From contig NHNW01000024.1 of the NCBI GenBank assembly GCA_002786025.1, positions 248,001 to 312,000 on the forward strand: DNA of 64,000 nucleotides, in the 5' to 3' direction. The stretch is from Zasmidium citrigriseum. Lineage: Eukaryota > Ascomycota > Dothideomycetes > Mycosphaerellales > Mycosphaerellaceae. Below, one piece after another: positions 49,401 through 57,455 of this stretch (the stretch's first letter is position 1; each line of letters opens with the position of its first letter). The translations under genes and the position numbers were made by a program. Under the pieces are notes generated by a model. The model worked only from the letters and a program-made list of their open reading frames with translations. It did no database searches and was not told the DNA's origin.

Positions 49401-49690
49401 TATATAATAGTTAGAGGGTACTAACTTTAACGTATATACTTCGTTAATAATAAAAGGAGATTCGAGAGGAAAGGAGATTCGAGAGGAAAGGAGGCTATCT
49501 AGACCGTATACGTATACTAGAAGAGATCTTATACGCTTAGTAATACGTCGCTAGTTAACGAGATATACTAGAGTTCTATAGAAGTAATATCCCCGCTAAC
49601 GCCTACTCTACCCTACCCTCTAATTAACCGACGCTAGAAAGTACGGTAATCGACTTAACTCGGCTAGTTTAAAGTCTTTTAGTCTAGTCT
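46426..49690. other. RIP-degraded DNA with one AATTAGCTAAT element
   Basis: Contains a short direct duplication at 46441-46515 (AAAAGTAGYCTTATTARCTC type) and the repeat at 48979-49091. No protein frame was recognised. Confidence 0.4.
48979..49091. repeat. AATTAGCTAAT element, copy 3
   Basis: Starts with AGGGTTTTTATACGTAATTA, as in copy 1, and ends TCTCTAATTAGCTAAT. Facing AATTAGCT blocks at both ends give it a small inverted-repeat element look. Confidence 0.6.
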
Positions 49691-49699
49691 TAGCGTAGG

Positions 49700-50000
49700 C
49701 TCTACTAACGCTAAGGACTATAATACTAGTATAGGGGTAGATCGATTCGAAGTCTACTAACGCTAAGGACTATAATATAATACTAACGTAGCCTAGGTTC
49801 TACTAACGCTAAGGACTATAATATAGTCGCTATACTAAGGACTATAATATAGTTACTATACTAAGGACTATAATATAGTCGTCGTGCTAGCGTAGAGGTT
49901 CTACTAACGCTAAGGACTATAATATAATACTAGAATAGCCTAGGTTCTACTAACGCTAAGTACTATAATATAGTAGCCGTACTAGTATAGAGGTTCTACT
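49700..50000. repeat. Composite minisatellite
   Basis: CTACTAACGCTAAGGACTAT recurs at least four times (about 49702, 49754, 49800, 49900) with shorter internal units containing ACTAAGGACTATAATATAGT. An 18 bp unit with GACGAGCCTTTACTTAAG is repeated three times just downstream at 50021-50075. Confidence 0.7.
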
Positions 50001-51234
50001 AGAGTTCCTAAGAGGCTAGGTAAGACGAGCCTTTACTTAAGGACGAGCCTTTACTTAAGGACGAGCCTTTACTTAAAGTATTATAAGTATAAGATAACGG
50101 CTAAGCTAGTAGAGGCTAGGGAAGACTAGGCTTTACTTATAGAATTACAAACTAGATAACGGCTATATAAGGGACTAGTTAAAAGGTAGTACGAACGTAC
50201 CTAAACGTCGCGAGGGTTAGAGAGTATAATAAGTAGGTCGCGTAATTATAGCGACCGTATATATCGATATATAGCTATCGTAGGTAGTACTAAGTCTAAG
50301 GTGTATTATTATATTACTAAAAGAGAGCTTCTTAACGCTATATAATAGACGGAGGTTAGGTATACGCTATCTTTAAATTCCTTAATATCTTATCCGTATA
50401 CGCTAGTAGTAGTACTACTATTAACGACCGTTAGGTATACGGGTTTAAGTACTAGGGGTATCGTAGGTAGCGATAGGAATCGAAGAGGTAGGTAGTTTAT
50501 TACTAACCTTACTAACTCCTCCGCCCTACCTAGGACTCCTAGAAAGTATACGGCTCTACGTCCTCGAGTACTATATAGTCGCGGTCCTAGGCCGCTATAT
50601 TAGGCCGCTATATTAGGCTAGTAGTAGAGAAGGTAATAGGAGACTAGGGAGGAGATAGGCGTTTATACCGTTCTATACTATCTACTACCTAAGACCGCCG
50701 CTGTCTACGTCCTCGAGTACTATATAGTCGTAACCCTAGGCCGCTATATTAGACCGTTATATTAGGCTAGTACTAGGGGAAGAGACTAGCGTTTATACTA
50801 TTCTATACTATCTACTACCTAAGACTACTAACGTAGACGGCGGTATACTAAAGAAGCTAGAGGAAGAGGATTCTAACTAGAGGTCGCGGCTAAGGTTATT
50901 AGTTATAGCGTAAAGTATAAACTATATATAGAGAAAAAATAGCCTAGCCTCCTCTTCGACCTCTTCCCCTTTCTCTCTTCTTTCCCTAATAATACTAGGA
51001 CTAGCTAGTAGTTAGGTAATCTACTACCTTCGCCGGATTAAGACTAGACTATATAGAAAATCCGTACTAGTCGAGACAAAAGAGTAGCTCGTTAAGAAAT
51101 AGGTAGATCTATACTAAATCTACTACTACGGCCGCGACGGTATTAACGGCGGTATTAGAAGTAGTTATAGTAGTATTAGGCGTCGAGGCGACTCGAGAGG
51201 CGATAGAAATAGGAGTATATCGAGGAGTCTAGTA

Positions 51235-51273
51235 ATTCTTTCTCTAAGCGATAACGCTACTTCGCGAATAAAT
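51235..51273. repeat. 39 bp palindrome unit 7 (left member of a pair)
   Basis: Begins ATTCTTTCTCT, ends GCGAATAAAT; orthologous in position to unit 3. Confidence 0.6.
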
Positions 51274-51358
51274 TACTAATCTCGTAGTCGACCTTATAGT
51301 TCTACCCTACCTATTCTTTCTACGCTCTAGCTAAGTACTAGGAGTACTTCGCCCTCGA

Positions 51359-51397
51359 ATTCTTTCCCTTAGTAGTAGCCTTACTAAGAGAAAGAAT
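51359..51397. repeat. 39 bp palindrome unit 8 (right member of a pair)
   Basis: Begins ATTCTTTCCCT, ends AGAGAAAGAAT; 124 bp from its partner, orthologous to unit 4. Confidence 0.7.
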
Positions 51398-51780
51398 AGC
51401 TAGCTTAATATCTCCCTTCTACTATAGCCTACTAAGCCTACTTAGCCTATAAACGGCTAAGTCTAAACTCTATAAACTCCGTTAATTTATATAAATATCG
51501 CTATTAAATACCTTACCTTACCTACGTTAACGTTATATCTCGACGCTACCTACGCGAAGTTTAAAACTTCGTCGCTCGCGCTCTTCCTTCTTCTTCCTTT
51601 TATTAACCTCTAATACCTACTAGCGTAGGATAATAACCTAGTTACCGCCCGCCTCGTTAACGTAGTAGTAATAGCTAATAGGTGTTAGTTTCCGTCTAGC
51701 TTTATAACGTTAAACCGAGCGGTAGGCTAGCTACTATCTACCTTATTAAACAACCGAGTACTTAAGGGGTTTTTAGCTTA

Positions 51781-51994
51781 TAGGCTATTAGCTTCTACGA
51801 AGGCTAGAAAGGTAGTAGACGCTAGACCGCTTTATACTTTAGTATAAAGGTTAGGAAAGGCGAAGACTACTAGACCGCTTCGTCTATTAGGTTATTAGCT
51901 TCTACGAAGGCTAGAAAGGTAGTAGACGCTAGACCGCTTTATACTTTAGTATAAAGGTTAGGAAAGGTAGATATCGCTAGACCGCTTCGCTTCC
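51781..51994. repeat. 107 bp tandem duplication
   Basis: TAGGCTATTAGCTTCTACGA at 51781 recurs as TAGGTTATTAGCTTCTACGA at 51888, and about 80 bp following are identical, including the palindromic TTTATACTTTAGTATAAA. Confidence 0.8.
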
Positions 51995-52362
51995 TTTACT
52001 TAGTACTATCGCTATCTATCTAGAATCGATAAGATTCTACTTAGTTAGCCTTATACCTTATCCTTATTATTTAGTTAGCCGCTAGCTATAGCGTAATATA
52101 TCTACCTACCTAGTACTAGAATCGATAAGATTCTAGTAGTCTAGTAGGCGCTACTAACTACGATAGTATTACTATCCTTCTTATTAGGTTCGCTTAGCCT
52201 ATTAAGTTATTAATAGGGTACTAGTACCTACCTACGAGTCGCCTTTAGGTTACCTACCTTCGGCCGTATTAGTTACTACTTACGATCTTAATAGGCTATA
52301 CTATACGCTCCGCCCGTTATAGCGTTTATTACGCTTTAGCGTTAAGGCGATAAATTATTAAA

Positions 52363-52489
52363 CTTTTGCCGCTTATCTTCGTCTAAGGCTCGCTTTAGCG
52401 ATTGTCTCGATATCGCTCTAGGTACCCTTTTACCGCTTATCTTCGTCTAAGGCTCGCTTTAGCGATTGTCTCGATATCGCTCTAGGTAA
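52363..52489. repeat. 64 bp tandem duplication
   Basis: The 57 bases from 52369 are repeated exactly from 52433. Just before them, copy 1 has CTTTTGCCGC and copy 2 has CTTTTACCGC, a single TG/TA difference of the RIP type. Confidence 0.85.
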
Positions 52490-53285
52490 TATAACCTAGG
52501 CTATTCTTCTCGATAAAAGACTCTATCTAATTCGGCGGCGAATCGCGCTAAGGTTAGCTTATTAGGTACTAACGGCCTAAAGTACTTAACTTAATCCGTT
52601 AACTTCGGTCTTCGTAAGTAAGAATATTACTAAGGCTAATAGGTAATCTACCTCGACCCCTAACTAACTACTTATAGCTAGGGTACGAAAGGGCGTTATA
52701 TAGATCCTTATATACTAATTATCTTAACTTCTTAGTTATCTCCTTTCGAGTAAGGCCCTCGTCTTAGTAATAGGAGGGCTATAGCTATAATAGACAGAAA
52801 GCTCTTTAAGAGCCTATAGGGTTATTACTAGGTTAGTTCGCCTTCCTTCTAGTATATTAGCTTTACTTACCTAAACGTATAATATAGCTCTATAGAGTAT
52901 TACTAAGACCCGTACGTCCTAATAGATTAGGCCCTACCTAATAATTAAGCTATATATATTTCTCTAGGCTAGCCTAGGGCGATAAGTATAATATTAAGAG
53001 AAGAAGTTAGTAGATTCGGTAGCTTCCCTAGCCTTAGCCGGGTCGATAAGTATATATTTACGATAGTAGAGGTAAGTATTTCCTCTACGAAGTAGGTATT
53101 ATACTAAGTAGCCGAATAAACCTCCTTTTTAAGCGTACACCTCCTCTTTTACGATACCTAGACTAGAGGGAAGGATTTAGTAATAGAGGGACTTAGTAGT
53201 TATAGAGGAACTCGACGGTAGAGGGACTTAATAGTAATAGAGGGACTTAGTAGTAATAGAGGGACTCGGCGGTAATAGGACTCGT

Positions 53286-54700
53286 TAAGGAATATATAGT
53301 AAGAAGTAAATAATAGTAGTAGAGTTCTCGTTTATAGAAGAATACTCGTGTTTCGATAGAGGATTATTTTAGAGTTATTATTAATAATAGAAGAGCGGTA
53401 GCGGGAAGTTATACGGCGGTAGCGGGAGATTTATTTTCGTCTAATATAGGGTTACTACTTCGGACGTAAAAGCCGCTCCCGCTACGACTATACTACCTAC
53501 CTACTATAATAATAACGACCCGTAAGACTTCTTCTATACCTATCTACCTACCTAGTTATTAGACTTTAGTAAGTAGAAATATCTACCTTTAATAAGATAT
53601 CTATTACTAATATAATTAATAACGAGACCTCTAACGACTCGACTATTAATACTACCTCTACTAGTAAGACGTCTATCGATAGTATAATTAACGGCTCTAA
53701 GTTCTCTTCTAATATAGCTAATACCGAGATATCTAATAATAATATATTCTATACCTCTATAAGCTATACCTACCTACGTACTACTACTAAGGATTATAGT
53801 TACGACTACTAGAGCCTCGAACGTCTTTATAAGATATAGCGGTTATCTTACGGTATTACGAAGAGGAGGAAAGAGGATAGAGAAAGGAGTCTTAACGAGC
53901 TATTTTAATATAGCTAATCTACTCGTATAGCTAATTATCGTATACGTACTAAGTATACTTAAATATACGATAGAAGTCTATATTCTTATAGGTGTACCTT
54001 CTATAACTATATCTCCTATCCTAGTAACGTATATATAGTAGCCTATATACCTCTCTAGCGGCCGTCTCTTCGATACAGCTAATATACGTTATCTACTACT
54101 AACGGGCGTTAGAAAGATTATCCTAGTTACGCGCTATCGTAGAGTAGTACTTACTATTAAGGCGCTACGGTTAGCGTAGCTACGTGTACTATTAGTAGCT
54201 ACTACGAGCTAGGCTATTATAGTAGGCGACTAGCTACGTCGAGGGGGTAGGTAGTATCGTAGTATTATTTTAGACTCTATTCGTTAATTAGCTTAGGCTC
54301 TCGAGTATTATAGAAGATAGCTTACTCGGATATAGACTCTAGCTCGGGCTATATATCTTTAGAGGCGACGGGCGATAGAGATCTAGTACTATACTATAGT
54401 TAGCTAAATTATATATAATCCTAAACTAATACTATATACGTAACGTCGTCTATTAAGGGCCCTATCTAGAGAGGCTCGAACTCGCTATCTAATAGCGAGG
54501 GAGGATCTTCTTACGCTATATCGGCGGTAGTAACGGTAGTAGCGACGTCGCTATTACTACTACGCCCGCGTAAGTATATAATAATATAGGAGACGACGCT
54601 AATAAGTAAGGTAAGCTAAGGTAGCTTAGTAATAATAGTAGTAGTAGTCGCTATATTATATCGTAAGGAAGAAGGAAGAAGAAGATAACGAGGTACTATA
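53286..54700. other. RIP-degraded DNA, nothing recognised
   Basis: CA/TG-depleted, with TAG-rich microsatellite-like spots near 54620-54650. No family signature. Confidence 0.4.
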
Positions 54701-54900
54701 TATACTTTTTAAGCTCTAGCTATTATTATAAGGGTAAGTATTATAAAGGTAGCTATTATAAAAGTAGCTATTATAAAGGTAGCTATTATAAAGGTAGCTA
54801 TTATAAAGGTAGCTATTGTTATAAGGGTAGCGGTTTTAAGATTACTATTATCGAGACTACTATTATAGCTAAACTTTTACCTACCTACTAAATCTCGCTT
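54701..54900 (+). pseudogene. Relic of a pentapeptide-repeat protein
   Basis: A 15 bp unit, AGCTATTATAAAGGT, is repeated about six times at 54735-54830. In its plus frame each unit reads SYYKG; because RIP turns Cys and His codons into Tyr codons, the original may have been S-[CHY]-[CHY]-K-G. The frame continues into GSGFKITIIETTIIAKLLPTY and then TAA near 54889. No family recognised. Confidence 0.45.
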
Positions 54901-55058
54901 AGTAAGTCTAATCCCTAATATATAATAGGGTTAGGTTACTCGAAATTATGTCCTAAATATACTTAGAATACTAGCCGATTACTAGGCGTTTTTCTAATAA
55001 GAAGTATAAGATTAGGACTCTTTAACGTTATATTCTCGTATAGCTTAAGCTACTATCG

Positions 55059-55100
55059 AATTTACGTCTAATATAGCGGTTTCTACTTTAGACGCAAATT
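55059..55100. repeat. Facing pair of the ACTTTAGACGCAAATT motif
   Basis: AATTTACGTCTAATAT at 55059-55074 faces ACTTTAGACGCAAATT at 55085-55100. The latter is identical to the left-end copy at 4201-4216. Confidence 0.6.
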
Positions 55101-55220
55101 TAATAGTATATAGTACTTCTTATAAGTATATCTAAGTTCCGCGGTAGCCGATAGCGGTATATAATCGTAGAGCGATAGATAAGCCTAACCTCGAGACTCG
55201 CTCTTATCCTAACTTAAGGA

Positions 55221-55299
55221 CGGGGAGGTACTAGAATCTAATTACTATCCGAAGTAGTAATACGACTTCGGATAGCAATTAGGTTCTAGTAACGCCCCG
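55221..55299. repeat. Long imperfect hairpin (35 bp arms)
   Basis: Left arm 55221-55255 and right arm 55265-55299 are reverse complements except at four positions, with a 9 base loop. In the inner 25 bp the only two mismatches are C/T and G/A, RIP-type transitions: the right arm keeps GGTTCTAG and GCAATT, where the left has the mutated state. It could mark a transposon or LTR edge. Confidence 0.75.
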
Positions 55300-56341
55300 A
55301 TTAACCTAATACGAGCTATAGAAGGATAATTAAAACGACTAACCCCTAGGAAAGAGGTCGTAACGTTCGTAAGGCCGACTTTAGCTCTAAGATATAAAGT
55401 ATAGCTAAGTCGTCGTTCCCCTTTATAATCGGGGCTTCTTACGAGAGAGCGTAGACTACGCTACCTAGTATACTAGGCTAGGTAAGGCGAATAAGTACCT
55501 CGATACCTCTTATCGCTTTACTTAGTATATTAATAGTTATATACTAGTATAGACTATAAGGTAGGAGCGACCCGCTAGCTATTTATAGTAGCCTTTAGTA
55601 TATTAACTTATCGATTACCTTCTCGCCTTACTACGTCTTTTTATTAAGCTTATAAACTAATTTTACCGTCTCTACTCTCGTTCTAGCCGCTATAGTAATA
55701 TAATATCGCTAGAAGCGCGGATAGAAGCTAGTAAGTCGTTACTCGAAAGGTAGCTATTACTTTAATCGCCGATATAGCTTTAATATCCCTAGCTAACTTA
55801 GCTTCGATATCCCTAGCGGTACGCCTACGCTACCTCTATATCGTCTCGTCTATCTACCGAGTTCTAGAAATACCTCCGCTAGCTATCGTTTAAGGCGATA
55901 CCTTACCTAGCTCTTATTTAAGGCGACGCCTTACCTAGCTCTTATTTATAGCTAGCTCTAGGCTTTTACCTAAAACCTTATACGCTTCCCGTTACTATAT
56001 AAATCCTACGATCCTCGCTCTTCTTTACGATACCTTCGCCTAAATATCTTATAATCGCCTCGCCTACCTCTCCGTTACTCGCCTTTAACGAAATTAATAA
56101 TATCGATCTACCTAGGCTAGGATAGTATACGAGCTTTTACTTAAGTAGCTTAGCGACTATCCGATAAGATAAAGGACTTTATAATTATCTATAGCGCTAG
56201 TATATAGCGAAAGGTACACTCTATAGTACTAGCTCTATATTTAGAGATCTTAGAGAATATATATAGTAATAGCTTCGAGGTAATAGTAATTATCTAGCTT
56301 TATATTAATATAGCGCTAATAGAGTAATATAGGAGACCTAG
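55300..56341. other. RIP-degraded DNA, nothing recognised
   Basis: CA/TG-depleted. A short tandem AGCTCTTATTTA-type duplication lies near 55905-55950. From about 56300 the next relic frame is already open. Confidence 0.4.
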
Positions 56342-57013
56342 ACGAAGGTTATCGAGTTTAAGGAGACTATACCTAATATTATTAATACCCTTATCGAGTA
56401 GTACTATACCTTCAAGTACGATAAGAGCCTCGAGAAGTATATAGACGCTAGTACCGAGAGTTAGCTATTTAAGATTCTAGTCTTCTATATCTAGATAGCT
56501 ATTACTAGCGATATACTTTAGATTCTAAGTCTTTACTTATATATAACGAGAGCCTTTAAGGATAATATTCGCGAGTACTAGTCCGCTAAGGAGTTCGCGA
56601 ATACCGCTCGTACCGCCTTCGAGTAGAGTAGAGCTATCGAAGAGATCTACGAGGTTATTAAGAAAGTAGCTACTAGAAACCTAGTCTTAGGCTTAAACTC
56701 GTATAAGAGGATACTACTAGACGATATCTTAGACGAGTATAGCTATAAGGCTAGCGAGATCGCGGCGGCTTTCTAGCGAAACCGCGTAACGATAGTAGAG
56801 TTCCGCTATCCGAAATATTAGTTATATATTAATAGGCTATAGGGAGAGGAGAGAGACGTTAAGTACTTATATAAGCTTTAGGCTCGAGGTAGTAAATATC
56901 GCTAGAGTCTAACTACGATAATAGGCGCTAAATAGTACGCTTACTATAGGATTTAGAAGTAGACTTACCGAGTAGAGGATTAGTAGCTAGATAGCTAGAT
57001 AGGGGGTCTTTAA
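56342..57013 (+). pseudogene. RIP-killed ORF near the right end (224+ codons)
   Basis: A plus frame runs from at least 56342 to the TAA at 57011, with no indel (669 bases between checked codons). It reads like a soluble helical protein: EFKETIPNIINTLIE, KYDKSLEKYIDAS, RAIEEIYEVIKKVATRN, LLDDILDEYSYKASEIAAAF, then YINRL with GEERDVKYLYKL. Only TAG stops interrupt it, as expected for CAG or TGG. Helical, charged text of this kind is common in fungal NACHT/NB-ARC-type N-terminal helper domains, but I cannot show that relationship. It ends 250 bp from the right inverted repeat and points toward it. Confidence 0.5.
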
Positions 57014-57069
57014 TAACTTTATATACGATAGTAGCTTACTAAATCGAAGAAGAGATATATTTTACTATA

Positions 57070-57263
57070 TATTAGCATTGATTTCACGTAAGCTGCCGCA
57101 CGCGGCCGCGCTAGCGCGGAGCTATTATTAACTAATTAGAGTACGACGTTAGCTACTAATAGTATATAAAGTACGTAATGTTAACGCTTTTAAATAAAAC
57201 GAAGAATATGCGTCTTAGTAGGGCTAAGTACTGCGATAAAAATCATGTGTTTTAGTATGGAAT
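57070..57263. other. RIP boundary and degraded inner part of the right repeat
   Basis: CA and TG reappear abruptly from 57073. A GC-rich tract at 57091-57119 ends in the perfect palindrome CCGCGCTAGCGCGG (57106-57119). The left end has a GC-rich tract at the matching distance (4172-4192). Confidence 0.5.
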
Positions 57264-57347
57264 AGAGGCCTCGAAAGGAGGGCGGGTGTGGTGATATTAA
57301 AGTAGAGTTTAAGGCGATGTGTCATCTGAGCTTTATAACTTCGGAGC
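57264..57347. repeat. Right terminal inverted repeat (84 bp)
   Basis: Partner of 3939-4022 in inverted orientation, with six mismatches: one A/G in the inner half, A/C and T/A near the middle, and three C/T differences near the outer end. It lies 108 bp upstream of the helicase start codon, so it may form part of that gene's promoter or 5' UTR. The degraded inward extension reaches about 57087. Confidence 0.88.
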
Positions 57348-57455
57348 GCCATCCTGCGTCACTGCGAAGAGAGCAACTCGGGCGACACGCGACTCGTCCG
57401 TTCCTCCTCTATTTTCCTCTAACACCATCCTCCATCTGGACTCGTCCAACCCATC

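Larger units (their letters stand above)
50550..53285 (+). repeat. Dispersed repeat A, copy 2 (about 2.7 kb)
   Basis: Counterpart of 22700-24910, about 27.8 kb away in the same orientation. It is longer because its first roughly 150 bp (CTACGTCCTCGAGTAC block) is duplicated at 50554 and 50705, and because it carries two internal tandem duplications (51781 and 52369). It ends in the same TAATAGAGGGACT minisatellite. Confidence 0.75.
3939..57347. mobile_element. 53.4 kb RIP-saturated island bounded by inverted repeats
   Basis: Seen: the interval starts and ends with an 84 bp inverted repeat; from about 4217 to 57070 the dinucleotides CA and TG are almost absent while TA is hugely enriched and CG is kept. 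No ATG-initiated frame of 60 codons exists inside. Known: RIP in filamentous ascomycetes converts CpA to TpA on both strands of duplicated DNA. Inferred: the block is duplicated or mobile DNA mutated close to exhaustion. Long frames survive apart from TAG/TAA stops, so the decay is by transitions, not indels. Internal duplications suggest either one giant element with repeated modules or nested elements. No convincing target-site duplication was found at the outer edges. It separates the divergent genes GCN1 and the DHX29-like helicase. Confidence 0.7.

Noticed and set aside
31478..50075. CRISPR array from the tandem repeats
   Set aside because: Units lack constant repeats with unique spacers of uniform size, and the host is a eukaryote.
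4023..57263. Telomeric or subtelomeric sequence
   Set aside because: No TTAGGG arrays are present and housekeeping genes lie on both sides.
3939..57347. Target-site duplication at the outer edges
   Set aside because: CCTGCG occurs close to both edges but at unequal distances (8 and 5 bases), so it is not a convincing duplication.
3939..57347. Starship-type giant element
   Set aside because: The size would fit, but I found no relic of the DUF3435 tyrosine-recombinase captain, and long inverted repeats are not typical of that group.
3939..57347. Polinton/Maverick-like virus-related element
   Set aside because: Long inverted repeats and an integrase relic would fit, but no DNA polymerase B, packaging ATPase or capsid-like relic was recognised.
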